Origin: Candolleomyces eurysporus | Lineage: Eukaryota > Basidiomycota > Agaricomycetes > Agaricales > Psathyrellaceae | DNA: 64,000 nucleotides | Direction: 5' to 3' | Assembly (NCBI GenBank): GCA_027579435.1 | Contig: JANBPK010000945.1 | Coordinates: 1 to 64,000 of the forward strand | Part shown: positions 21,831-34,300 of the stretch, in pieces | Position numbering within the stretch: position 1 is the stretch's first letter | How the letters are laid out: each line of letters opens with the position of its first letter | Position numbers and translations under genes: made by a program | The notes under the pieces: model-generated | What the model saw: the letters and a program-made list of their open reading frames with translations, nothing else | Databases searched by the model: none | Told to the model about the DNA's origin: nothing

Positions 21831-23438
21831 TCATGATGGCGTATACGAAGGGGGGACATCGATGATCTCGGGCTCTGGCAATCGATCTGATGTGAGACGA
21901 ATGCCGCTGTCTTTGTGGTGAACGAGGTGGGCATTCGATGACCGTGGGCCAGAAGACGAGCTGGTATCACTGAATGCGTTGGAAGAATTAAATGGCGACA
22001 ATTCAATGTGCTGTGATCGATTAGGCCGAATCTTCTGGTCCCGGTGCACCTGCCGAGGGCCGAACGAAGGGGAGGGTACATCCTGGTACGCTCCTGGCGT
22101 CGACGGTGCCCACCCGGCAGGATTAGGATGCGCCGAGGTAAGATTTACCTGGCTCAACCCAGACATCGAATACGTCGATTGATTGCCTAGGCTGCTGTAC
22201 TGGAATGGTGTAACCTGGGAAAATGGAGCAGGGAGGGTCGTGGAAGCTCCTGGTGTGTTGAGATTTACCCTGGTGATCTTCTCTCGTTTCCTTCTCCGCA
22301 AGCACCATATTAACCCGAGAACACAGAAAAGGACGAAGGCAGCCCCGCCGATAGCACCGCCTACGATCGCCCCAACCGGTGGGCCAGCTGAACTTGGGGT
22401 CTGACTAGAGTTTGGGTTGGGGGTCCCAGTTGCGGCGCTGGATGCGTCAAGTCCTTCAATACTCGTGCCTGGATTTTGACCTCCTCCACCGCCAGGAAGA
22501 ATGATATCGCCGTTTTGGATGAGGAGGTGGTCAAGCGTAAGTGGTGCTGATGGACCACGATGCGTAACGGTGAGGGTGTGTTCGCCAGTTGGAAGCTCGG
22601 GGGTTTCAAAGAGGTGTTGATTGTACAGTGCAGCTGAGCCAGAAGGCAGGGCGCGTATTTGGAATGTGGTCGCTGGCTGGCCGTCGATGGAGTAACTGGC
22701 TTCAGAATTTTGTGTAGGAAACCCGCTTGGTGTCCAGCCGACCCAGCTGAGTTTCGTGCCTACGAACATTTTAGTACCGCAAAGCTGTGTTCAGAGTCAA
22801 TCAGCATACCAGTGAACTTGACCGTCACCACAGCACCGGTTTGCAGCGTCATCATCGCACTTTCTGTTAGCTTCTGCCAATTTCCAGAGGCATATTGAAC
22901 AGTGGGATCGTTGTGCTCAACGATAACCGTAGCGCCCGTCAAGCTTGAGCTCATGTTAGCGAGTGGCAGATACCGAACCTGGTCGAACCATAAATTTGTG
23001 TTTTCCGTCGAAACCGTGTTGAGGGTGAGTGTGTATTGACCAGGGGTGTACGTTGGACTGTCGCATAGCGGCCAATTGTTGATTGAAGCCGTCCAAGGTG
23101 GGTTGGGTTCGATTTGGCTGACGCCTACGATACACGTCCAGGTGGGATCGATGACACCTGAAGAATTTCGAACAGCGCTAGTTCCGAGAACCCGCACTCG
23201 GGTTCCTTTATAGCGATGGGTATGTCGACCTGATCAGATGAAGGTCGTATGCTGGGCGGTGTCGCGCACCTGTGAAGGGAAACGAGAGACTCCCCGTTCC
23301 GTTTATTCCGTGCTGAGATCCACCATAGGGCGCACCCCAATTCCCCATATTAAACCCGTCATTTCTCTCGAACCAAGGCCCTGTGTATGTGATGCTGGGG
23401 TGTGTATCGTCAAGGAGGACCCAGCGAGTCCCAGACAT
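21831..23438 (-). CDS. single-pass membrane protein with two galactose-binding-like modules
   Basis: Exons 23438-23270, 23205-22810, 22759-21831 (introns 64 and 50 nt, both phase 1 inside an FTG codon context); 497 aa. Module 1: WVLLDDTHPSITYTGPWF ... LSFPFTG|TRVRVLGTS ... WFDQVRYLP. Module 2: VIVEHNDPTVQYASGNW ... VTVKFTG|TKLSWVGWTP ... LFETPELPTGEHTLTV. A transmembrane helix follows at about residues 300-325 (VGAIVGGAIGGAAFVLFCVLGLIW) with a basic LRRRKREK anchor and a Ser/Pro-rich cytosolic tail ending DVPPSYTPS. That ending matches LPPAYTPD of the 8.3 kb gene. No signal peptide precedes the ATG, as is usual in this family; ligand unknown. Confidence 0.75.
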
Positions 23439-24300
23439 GATGGAGTCCCAAGCAGCTAATGATTGAAGCGAAAAGGAGTGGAATAAATAGAGGGATAGAC
23501 CCACGAAGAACACTGGTGGAGAAAGTGAAAGACAGAGAGCTGAATACTCCCATCACTGGACAGCCCGGCGGTATTGCCAGCCAACTTGACGACCAAGGGT
23601 AGAATTTATTTGTCACACGCAGCATCAGCCATGCGACCAAGCGCCAAGCGGGTAAGAGGCAGCACCAGGAGTGAGCATGATTTTCCGCAGCTCACGATAC
23701 ATATCAGCATCTTGGGGTGGGTATTGTGTGTAGGTTTAAACCTGTTGTATCCACCGTTCAGCGACAGCCGGAACTCATGGCGGAGAGCCTACCTATGGAG
23801 GACACCTGGAGCTCAAGCAAAGAGATCAGCGGAATCACCGTGAAACAGCGCCCACGACAAGCCATCTTCCTTCGCTCCGTATGGTGATTGTTCGGTTCTG
23901 GACGCATCACTGATCGGAACACGGTTTGCCGGATCACAGGCCAGCCTCGGCAAACTTAGGCTTTGACTTAAGACCCTTTAACGCCTTGAAAGAAAGGACA
24001 CATGGGGCCGTACGGTCTCACAGAGGCGGAGTAGATATATCAAGCGTTGAGAAAGATAGATAGGAACAAAATAACTCATAGTGTACTTGGGTCCTTTCTA
24101 GAATTTCGAGTTCATAACCCTATCACAACGAAGAAAGGGACAAAAGGGTCTACTGAGCTGCGCTTGAAGCCAGTGGCTCTGATTTTCTGAGCTCAGAAAC
24201 GGGGCCAGACCTTCAACCGCTTTCTAATTAATATTCAGCTCGCACCAGCTCAAGTGCATTATGTCTGCCATTGAGTCGTTTTTCGAGCAGCGCCAAAGTA
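23439..24300. other. intergenic, no gene recognised
   Basis: Promoter of the membrane-protein gene and a gene-free stretch with only short overlapping frames. Confidence 0.4.
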
Positions 24301-24313
24301 AAGAACCGCCAGC

Positions 24314-24690
24314 TACCACTACGAACTTCCGAGCCAGGTTTTTTCCCTGGCGGACAGACCTGGTCTTTCCAGGTTAATGCTCTGGCTATCCCAGAGTTCT
24401 TTCCTGGAAAGACCACGACTAGTCCTGGAGTGTCCAGGGACGCCCTGACAGGAAAAATCTTGGGGTAATCTCCGTCAAATTTTCCAAAACCCTGGACGAT
24501 TTTTTCCCTGGATTTTCTATGGAAATCCCATGTAGTTTCTCTTGAGGTTTACCAGTTCTATTCCAGGTCAAAAACTCTGGAGTTACCAGAGCTTTTTACC
24601 TGGGATTGCCAGTACGTTTCCAGGCTCACATACCTGGTCATACCACGGAGTTTACAGGTCAGAAAACCTGGTAAATCCACTAATAAAATC
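24314..24690. repeat. field of CCAGG/CCTGG mini-hairpins, block 1
   Basis: CCAGG and CCTGG alternate at spacings of about 5-20 nt, so the segment is a chain of short inverted repeats. The best is a 41-nt near-perfect nested palindrome at 24,563-24,603, with outer arms CCAGGT/ACCTGG and inner arms CTCTGG/CCAGAG. No reading frame is preserved. Confidence 0.7.
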
Positions 24691-24876
24691 GGTATAAATC
24701 AGTGAATATCCATTCATTATTCCAGGTGTCGTATACAGGGAGAGTGTGATAGTTTGTGCAAAAAGGAATGTAGGATAGAATGGTCAAACACGAGGGAGTG
24801 AAAAGAGTAATAATAAAAGACCAATCGGTAAACGACTCGAACTAGCTTCTAGACTTGCGCTTTTGGGGAGCTAGCT

Positions 24877-25270
24877 TATCGTCTTTCGAACTGTTCAATG
24901 TCCTGTAAACAGAAGTGAGCAATGATTAAGTAACGGGAGGGAAGAACTCACATCGTCGTCGGACTGAATGGTCCGTGCAGCTCTCACCCGCTGAGTCCAA
25001 CGGTTGACCTGCACACTTTCCTTCCCATTGCCATTGTTCTCGATCCACTTTGTAGCCTTGGCTGAGCGTCAGGATTCAAGATTAGTGTGTGTATCTGTGA
25101 CAGGTTTGGGGATTACGCACCAGCCTTTGTCTTCAACAGCGGCTTGTCATGTTGTCGTCGTCGGGGAATGGAGGACGAGCAGTGGGGGAATGGGAGGAGG
25201 CCCGGGTATTGCGCTCAATCTGAAGCGATCGAAAGGGGAAAGAGGTCGCTGGTGACTGTGTAGGCGCATT
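24877..25270 (-). other. possible end of a spliced gene, unresolved
   Basis: A minus-strand stretch reading ATKWIENNGNGKESVQVN then RWTQRVRAARTIQSDDD meets a good donor (GATGTGAGT) and, 49 nt on, a CAG acceptor followed by DIEQFERR and a stop at 24,877. An alternative frame after the acceptor gives a basic tail (SSKDDKLAPQKRKSRS). The exon upstream of 25,120 could not be joined without a stop. It may be a small real gene or a relic. Confidence 0.2.
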
Positions 25271-25705
25271 GTAGTTCCGATGGATGTAGGCGAGATGAAG
25301 GAGAGAAGAGAGAAGGGAGAGAGCGCGCCGCGCCAGTGTGTGTCCTGCTAGCCTTGGCTGACGGTGATGAATCTAAATTTAGCTGAATGTAATTATAGCT
25401 CACTTAACGCAACTCAACACAAAGCTCATCCCTGCCCAGCTATGTCCTTGGTCAAACCTGGCTTCAACTCATGGGAGGAGAATTCGGGGCCTTGATGTCA
25501 TTGATGTTGCCACCGTGCAGTCGCTTTTTGGACAGGTGCATTGGAACAGATAGCGGGCCATTTTTGATCACAGCGGGGAGCTCGTGCGTACGACTTTTTC
25601 TGAAGAAGAGGGCACGGAATAACTTAGAGAATGTTGTAATATACGTTAATAATCGATGTACACAGATTTCTAATGGTGAAAAAGATGGCAGAGAAAAATA
25701 TTGGG

Positions 25706-25885
25706 ATTCCCAGAGCTTCTCCAGGATTGACCCAGAGAAAAAACCCGCCGGCGGAATCCCTGGTCAGTTTCCCTGGACGCAGCCAGGCTGACAAATCAGC
25801 CGTTTTCCAATTCTCCGTCGCGATCAGGTCTGGGACGGGTATGTCCAGAGCAGACCAGGTCAAGAACCTGGAAACAGGTTTCATA
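25706..25885. repeat. field of CCAGG/CCTGG mini-hairpins, block 2
   Basis: Same texture as 24,314-24,690, about 1 kb away: repeated CCAGAG, CCAGG and CCCTGG around short spacers, ending with ACCAGGTCAAGAACCTGG. The two blocks do not align as simple direct or inverted copies. Confidence 0.6.
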
Positions 25886-26433
25886 GTGTACCCAAGCCGA
25901 CTGCACCATGGAACCCGATATTACCTGTGGTCAATGGGCCAATGCTTTGCACGGCAGTTCTCCGAGGCATTTTGAACCGTGGGGGCTTCAATGCATTCCG
26001 CTAAGCACTTCAGGAGGCGGAAGGTGATGTACATGAGAACGACATACCAAATTGAGCGGCGGAGCTTAAAGCTCACCATCACTGCAAAAGCTTGGCGGCA
26101 GAGGCTCGAGGGTAACAATGTACCCGAGTCAAAATGCCTCGGAATCCCAAAAGCTCTTGGTATGTGTGACGTGTTGGGCACTGCACAATCTCTTTTTGAG
26201 AAATAAAAGAGGGCTTTGTAAGTGAATTCGACCAATGAGAAAATATATTAAAACTATTTAGGACGGCTGATCAAGAAAAGGTGTTGTCACAAATTTTGCT
26301 ATGAACTACGTCTACAAAGCTAAGCTGAATCGGAGGATATCTTCGATGGACCGAAAGAAATAAAGTGTTGTTCGATGGACACTACAGGTCAAAACAAAGA
26401 GACAGGTGACATTACATATCGGCAGAAAGCGCC
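25886..26433. other. intergenic, nothing recognised
   Basis: Frames on the two strands are complements of each other and lack domain motifs. Confidence 0.35.
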
Positions 26434-27970
26434 CTATGGCCCGCACTGGAGCTCGAAACCAAGTTGCTCCAAGATAGGCACAGCCTCGCTAAGAGCAGCA
26501 TAGAGCGGGCCCTGCGAATCCATACCACAGATATCGATGACCTTGAGCGGGAACGAAGTAGATGCTCGACACCTCACACTGCTGAGAAGTTGTTTGATGC
26601 CCATCAAGCCAGTCAATTTGGAGCCCTTGATTCGCGACATCGTGTTCGTCTTGACAGCAATACGGAGAACCTGTAATGACTAGAGTGGAAGGAAGGATGG
26701 AAGGGTAGGATCGAACGTGCAGATTTCGGTCCAAATGTAAGGTTGGGGGTCTTAAAGTGTAAGGTCCGTGACGGTCTGCATCGGAGCGGCCGCGAAAATG
26801 GGTGAGTTAACTGTCGAACGATCCGAATACCCTGATCTTCAGAATAGCTACGGCGGGAATATGCTGCAGTAAGATAAGAAATACCCCGGCATTTCGAGTC
26901 ATGGTTAAGTCGTTTCGGCTATCGTGAGTGGATATCTGAAGGTGAGGAGGCGATGCGTCAACTGAGCCAGCAAGTAGTCGGAAGATCACTTTTCCTGCTT
27001 TCCAGAGGTCCAGATCGGGAGCCGGATCCTCCGATGGATGGCCTCGTAATACAAATCTCGCCTTTTCTCCAATGGCTGTCGCAAGGTCGCCCAAAAGAGA
27101 TCCTCTTGGGCGACAGAAATAAAGACAGGTCGAACTTGCAACGGGGATGTACTTTCGTGTTGGTAAGCAGGTATAGTAGAGGCTCGATGTTTGTAGGCAA
27201 CTTGAATTCCATTTAACCAGGAAGATGAATCGGTTGTGCTGCCGATGGAAGAGCATAAACGAATACGCTTCGCAAGGTCAGGCGCTTCAGTTCGGAGAAT
27301 TNGGGAGATACTGGAGCAAATGTGAGCTCTTTGCTACCTCCCGCACGAAGTGCAGCTCTTGCAAGGTGCTGGGAAATAGAGAACACTGAGGCAGGGAGTG
27401 ATTGAAGCTCGCAAATTCCTTGAGTCTCGGCGCTTTGATTTGAAACGAAACCTTGTCGACTGTATTGGCAGGGAAATTGACATCTCGGTTGGTTTCGAGA
27501 GTCAAGCGTTCCAACAGCGGTGCCTCAACAACAGTTCCATAGCGGCAGAGGCAGGCATACGTCATGTCGGGTAGACTTGCTCTGATACCTCGAGAACGGA
27601 TCTTCGCAGTCTCCTCCTAGACATGATCTATATTCGTTATGCGTGTGCTGTAGAAATCATAGTACGGGTTCACATAGACCGTTACATCGAGGGGCGAGCC
27701 GCGCGCGGGTGTAGCCAAATGCTCGAGCAACCGTCTTTATGATCCTCCGCCGAGCATGATCTTGGCCCAGTATACTGGGTAATTGAGAAGGATCTTCCGC
27801 CATTCAGCACAGACCTGCGTCACGGAGAGCAGAGGTAGATCTGGTGATTCGAAAGGCGAATGATCCTTGTAGAACAAGTCGTCGTTAAGAATCATGAATA
27901 TCCTCGTCAGTATTTCCACTAGAAACCCGGAGATTGGAGTGACTCCACGGGGGCTTCCGGATAGATCCAT
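26434..27970 (-). pseudogene. F-box-type protein pseudogene
   Basis: Homologous over its length to the gene at 46,256-47,817. The start (ATG 27,970) leads into an F-box-like helix set (ISGFLVEILTRIFMIL, LSVTQVCAEWRKILL, YWAKIMLGG), but an in-frame TAA follows GGGS and a TAG follows ITNIDHV. Leucine-rich pieces continue out of frame (VEAPLLERLTLET, FPSTLQELHFVRE). The C-terminal end (FPLKVIDICGMDSQGPL...VPILEQLGFEL) matches CPLRLIDISGLDSKHHPL...VPTLKRWGVEL of the 46 kb gene. One N at 27,302. Several independent breaks, not at homopolymers, argue for true decay. Confidence 0.65.
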
Positions 27971-28367
27971 GAGCGAAACCCTTTTGAATGTCAGGGTCAG
28001 CTGGAAGCAAATGCATTCATGGCCACGCACCTTTGGGACTTTCTTGTCGTCCCAAGTCTAATTTTCAGGGCAGCCAGAAGCTTGTCGCGTTGTATGGGAT
28101 GCAGGCAATGGTGGCGGGTTGGTGGCAGCAGGAAAGGGGCGCGAGGGGCGCGTTCAAGTTGGCCGCCGGGTTGAGGTAATGAACACGCGTATCAGTCCAG
28201 CCCTTGTTGTCCTGTGCTTGATTCCTGCTATATTTTGGGTACAAAGTTCAGAGTAAAATCGTCTCAGCTTCTCTCCCCTGGAAGACAATGGCGTTTGTAT
28301 GTCATTGAGATGTCACAATAATAGAAGTACATGACTCGCAAGTCCTATCCTGAATACACGCAGCACG
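27971..28367. other. intergenic
   Basis: Between the 3' end of the large DUF6535 gene and the F-box pseudogene. No coding signal. Confidence 0.35.
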
Positions 28368-31300
28368 CTAGGGATCGCCGGTCAGAGATTCACTCTCCTT
28401 CTCGTCCTTTAACCATGATTCACATCCCTCGTTCCAAGCGGCGACCTCACTTGGCGTAGCGCGTCTCCCAAACAGCGCCAATCTAAACCACTTGCCCAAC
28501 TTGTCGATGGAATCTTTGTTTCGCAAAGTCTTCATGCCATAACAAGACCAAAGTGAGGTTAGGATCTCACGTCGATACTGAGAGTAATCTGGATTCGTCG
28601 GGGCTAGTGTGTGCGACACGAAGAGCATCATGTAATCGGTGGCCTCATCTTCGAAACGGCCTGTCTCCAGCTCAGGAGTCCCACCAGCGGAAGAAAGATG
28701 ATCGTCACGCACCGTCTGAGATGAGTCGGCCCAACAACTCCGATTGACCCTCTTGGAGCTTGGTGGTTCCTGTAGCAAATATCTTGGAGACAATGCGTAG
28801 TGAAATGCTTTGGCGAACTAAAAGCATGCTTCTGTAAGTTGCCTACAGCAGGGGATCGAAATGTACTTAAAAGACTCTTACTTGCAGCATCCCGTGACAC
28901 CGATGAAAGCAGTTCTACCGCCAAAGACCTCTTATCTTTGGGGTCAAGCAACCCCATGAACTTCGTCAGCTGGGCCTTAATTCGGGACAGTACATCCTTG
29001 TATGTGGTCGTTTCGACTGGCAATGACTTCCCTTTGTCGGCCTTGGGTGGGGACGACAAAGCAATCAGCAAGCGCATAGCTGGCTCCCAAATATCGCTAT
29101 TCCGATCATCCAGTGCTAGGGCGACAATTTTGGTTATGGATGAATCAACCATCGACGGTTTCGAGCGTCCTGTATAACCATTTTGAAGTGACTGTACAAG
29201 TGACGGATAGAACCATACGCACCGTGCTTTTCATATAAACGCAACAGCATTTCGAGAGCTGTTGCCCGTTCGAAAGGCGAAGTATGCTGAAGTATCCGGG
29301 ACAGTTTATCGGCGATGGATAACGCCGCATTGTCTGATATAGGGACTGCATGAATGGTATTAGATGGTTGGCGGCTCATGCATTACGCCACTCACAGTCT
29401 TGGGTAAGACGCAAAGCAGTACGTTTTCCCGCATTCGTGGTGATTTTTGCAATCAACGAAGGAACAGCAACCAACACAACATGGTTAAACTCCGCTAGTC
29501 GCGTCCAGGCGATAAGTAGGGAAGACCACATAATGAAGCATTGAAAATACCAAGACCTACATTCATTGGAGTGGGCCAAATTTTCAAACAGTACTTTTTT
29601 GGCTTGCTTGTAAAACGTTGGGTCTCCGTCGGTCAGAACGGCTTTCAGTAAGTGCGAGATAGAGGGCCGAACAAAGTCTCTGAATTGGGCTATGATACGT
29701 GACTTAGTAAAATAAGTATACCAAAGAATGGCTTTGGCAGTACCGTTTTTTTTGGTGAGCCTGTCAATGACTTTGAGAGCGTTTGCACGCAAACTATGAG
29801 ATTCATGATCTTTCAATGAGTTTTCAACAACCTTCTGCAACGATGCTTTGAGAGGCCTTTGTAAGTGTTCGACTAAGGAAACGAATTGTTAGCCATGGAA
29901 TACCAGCAGATACACAATTAACATACGTCGACCCTTGGTAACGAAGGCCTCCAGGAGCTGAAGGGCATGTTGTCTTGGATCATCGTCGGCCTTGATGGCC
30001 AAGCCGGCCAATCGGGAGACGGTCTTCTCGTCGTCAACTGTAAGGCCCAAGTGAACCCTTATTATCATGTACCACTTGTCAATCGATGATGAACGTACCG
30101 TTTTTTGCCAGCTCTGCATGTGACTGCTCATCCCATTGGCAACCTTCTGAGCATCGCACGCCCATCAAATGAGAGAATAGGCGGATAGCTCTGCAAACGT
30201 CCATCGGCAGCTTCGAGCCACGCTCCAAGTTCAGTGCTAAATCTAGTGCTTGAGGGAAAATTTCTTCTACTGGCTCAGAATGTTTACCTTTTAGCAGTGA
30301 GCATCCAGCAGGTTCTGCGAGATAAGATCCACTCACTTTTAGAAAAGGGATCCAAGTCACGAATCTCGCCGCTCTCCTTAATTGCAGTATTGATGACCTT
30401 GTGAAGGAGCGATTCATATGCAGGAATTCGTCCAAAAAGTAGAATCAATTCAATCCAGACAGCATCTCGTCTTTGGCAGAGGATATTTTCTGAGGCTGGA
30501 GCGAGAGTATGTCAGTCAGTATATTGCATCGCATGGAGGTGACGGTAACAGACCATCACGATAGAAGTCTGACTCGCTCCTTGGTCTTGTGATGGCAACC
30601 AAGATCGACACGGCACGATCTGCCACTCCAGGAGTTGGGGATGCGAGGGAAGGGCTAAGCACTTCACTCAGCTTGGACGCAACACTATCCCTAGCCTCAG
30701 CTATGATCGTGATCAGCATTGCACTTGTAGAACTTGCCAAACCCACCTTTGGAATCCATGAATGACCGGAAAGCTTTGGCTATTTCCTCCCGCACCTCGC
30801 TCTGAGTGTCAATGATCAAGTTGTCTAATAGTACAGAGAGGAATTTCGAGTTGGCTGGTTCGGGAAGTTAGATAATACTGTAATCATCACGATGAAAGAG
30901 GGTGCCAACTAACCATCCTTAATCTGAGTACTCGCAAACTTGACCCATGCCTGACGGATGCGCCAATCGGAAACTTTCATTCCACTTTCGAACTTGTCAA
31001 CTATCGCACTGTTGACGGACTCTTGAGCTGCTTCTACTAATGGTGAGAACTTGGTCACGACTAGAGGCGAACACTGCTATGCTTACTTGTATTGTTATAA
31101 GCGAGGCCTGAAAAGACGTTCAGCGCATCCAAGCAAACCTCCTTGTCTCTATCTGATACGGCCAAGGTGGCAAGCCTGCGCAAAATGCCCACCAAAAGAC
31201 TACCTAGGCAAAGCATTTTCAGAAAGTCGAAAGAAGGAACATTTGTAGAACTTGCGCTTACTGTGTCTTTCGCACTCATTCTGTATTTCACACTCAGACT

Positions 31301-34300
31301 GTCTTCCTAGGGTGAGTAGGAGCTGGACGAATAGGATGCGGACATCTGAAGGATTTTTCGTTTCGTCGAGGAAGATTTCCATTTTGTTGGCTATGTCCTT
31401 CAGCTGAAGCATGCGAGCGGCGGCTAGGGGAGTGACTACGTCAGTCCCATCAATGACACGAACTGTTCATATAATGGTACTTGCAAAGTTTTGATCGTGC
31501 GAGTAACTGAAGAGACCGAAGGCAGGCATAACGGACGCGGTCGTCGTCTTCAGTGTCAACAATCGCAAAAATGCTTGCTGCTACACCTTTCAAGTCTTCT
31601 GGAACTGTGGGGACACGATGTCAGTATCGAAGGGAAGATACACATCGTCTTCTTACAATATCCTCCTGCAGCTAGAGTTGCGACGAGGTAAATCCAACCG
31701 ATGGGCTCCTTGTGTGCCTTCAGCTGTGATCCGGGTGTGGCAGTATCGTCTGATTTTTTAGGACGAATGTCGTCCATTAGCACTTTTGCAACCGCTCTCA
31801 AAAAATCTTCGGCAGTTTTCCTTAAGCTCTCTGGAATGACAGTGTAGGTATTGTGCTGTCAGGAAGTCAGAAGCGGAGAAACCGAACCTGTCAGGGAGAG
31901 AGCAATCGAGAATTTCACCAATCCTGACACTTTAGCTAGCTGATCCGGATCCTGCAGGGATATATCCGGCGTCAAGCGGTCCATCAGTAAGCGTTTTACA
32001 GCCTGGGTGTACTCAGGTTCTGGTCCATTTTCAATCATACAGATTTGGCGGAGGACATTAATAGACGTACGCTTTGGGCACTCTCCCAACTTCAAGTTGC
32101 TTTCGGGATTGACGCAGTCGAGAATGTCGAAATCAGATTCATCAGCATGGATGGTTACAAGCTCAAGCGCAATTTGAACGGCGTCGGAAACAAGAGCTGC
32201 GCAAGGACATGTAAAACGAGACAACCAATTTTAGGATCATAGCAGCTCACCGGGAAACTTAATCAAGATCCCCAAGAAAATCACCCAATCTGTTCGCCTG
32301 GAACCATCTGACTTGCAAAGGGCCACGATGGAGTCTTTCTTGGATGCAAGAGCGGTTTTCAGTACGTCAACCATTCCGTCTGACGCAATGGTTACTATTT
32401 CTGTTCAGTCTTTGAATATTGTACGCACCCTCCAGTTTCTTGGATTCACATATGCATGAAATCAGTTTGAGAGACAAACGACGAACATGCTCTTGAATGC
32501 TCTTGTCAGTTTGGTCCTCTGCTGACTCCGCCCAAGTTAATAAGTCTTGCAGCAACTTGCCACTAGGATGCACTATGCTATTGTTAGGGATAGATCGAAC
32601 GAGAGTGGTCGCTAGCAGGGTACGTACGCTGGTGTTTAAGCATCTTGAAGACGAGGACAAAGTTGTCGCGTATTCCCCAAAACATGTCGGGCGGCGTTTG
32701 ATATGATTCCACTCTTCCTAGTATTTTCAGCATGTCAAACTGGAAGTCTGCTTCCGGAAAATAGCATGAATATTACGTATTTCAGGTTGAGAAACTCGTG
32801 ACTCACCGCCCTGGGTAAGTTGCCTGAGAAGGCGGATAGCCTCTCGAGAGACAGAGGGGTCCGGGTCGAAGATCGCGACGTGGACTACTTCTTCAGCCAA
32901 AACAGCAGTCACATCGTGCAAGAACGCTTGCGAGCCCCAGGTCATCTCCAATCCTGGGTTTTCGGATTGACCTTCCTTCAGAGCTTCAGACAGATTCTTT
33001 AAGATCCTGTACTGCTCTTCCCCGTCTGAATTTTCCATGGCCGAATGGAACACGTCCTTCCAGGTGTCGTCCTTGGGTTGGGGAACAGATTCTGCTCCGA
33101 GTCCGAAATAACGTCATCATCGAAACGGGTCAGCAAAGCGCCAGGTGGGCCTACTCACCTGCACCTGTCGGCTGTTTGGATGGCTTCCAGGTAACACTTG
33201 TAAGGTTCATGGCGGCCCGACGAACGTCCTTTTCTGATGCGCGCAACGCAACACCAACCAAGTCCGGCATTAGCTGGTCAATCAGCGAGTGGAATGGACC
33301 TTTGGGATCTGGAAAAGAGAAAAAACAGCGAAATGAGAGCGCAAATTTAATCAGTTGCATCCCTACGTACGGTTTTTGACTGAGCCGACAAATTTGATTG
33401 TACGCATCTGCTGCTCTGGCTCCCCCTCGAGGTTGAGCCCCGATTGGCAGCTACGAACCAGAGCCGATTCCACGCGCCGTGCTTTCGTTTCTGAAGCAAG
33501 TTATTGTACGAAGGCAGCAAAAAGCCACGGAAAACGAACTGACTGTCATTTGTGGCTATATCTTCCAATAACTTCAATGCATCAGGGTTTGTGCGATCAT
33601 CGTCATCTTCGTCGACAGCCATCTTCGCCATAGACTCGATAGACTCATCGGTAAAGCAGCTATCTAAGCGCAAGGGGATTAGTCTCTGCAATTTTTTCAT
33701 GCCTGTCTTTTTGAAGCTCACAATCGAACACATCTGTTCCATCTGCCAGTATTCGGGTCTGCCTCGAAACAAGCGTCGTGATAGCATGCGTGCGGACTTC
33801 ACGGTTGGAATGACCGAGATTCAAAACCAAGCTGTTCATAACACCTGGGGAGGTACCCCGCTCAGGTCCCGTGGCGGCGAAGGATGATGAGGAAGAGAGC
33901 TCGTCGTAGACCATAGCTTCCCATTCCTTAACTTGACCGGAGTCAGTTTACAGAATTTTGAGAGAACGTGGGGTACTTACCTAACTCGCCAAACAATTTA
34001 GATAGAAATGCCTGGATATGAGATTCGACGCGCTTCCGGTCGTCCATTGTGACCGCATCTAGCCAGTCACTCATAGTACTAGTGTCCATCGCGTGATTTC
34101 CAGCTTGGGCGAGGTAGAGTGGAGTCAGGGTCGGCCAGCGTTGATTTTCGTGAAAGACACACCTTTGGCCAGGCGCAAACTGAGAATAGATATACTAGTT
34201 GACTTGAGCTTTTTTTTGCCCCTGAATGACCCCGCGACATGCAGATAGCATCAAGTAGAATCGATCCTGGGTGTGTATTTCCCAAAGTGCCAATTCCCAA

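Noticed and set aside
23439..23513. Upstream extension giving the 21.8 kb membrane protein a signal peptide
   Set aside because: The extension would begin with GTG, and there is no in-frame ATG before the one at 23,438.
24228..24468. Overlapping small frames in the CCAGG field
   Set aside because: Both strands give similar frames because the DNA is palindromic; no start or splice context.
24314..24690. Possible CRISPR-like array
   Set aside because: No constant repeat with regular unique spacers, and the host is a eukaryote; the motif is a short palindrome with irregular spacing.
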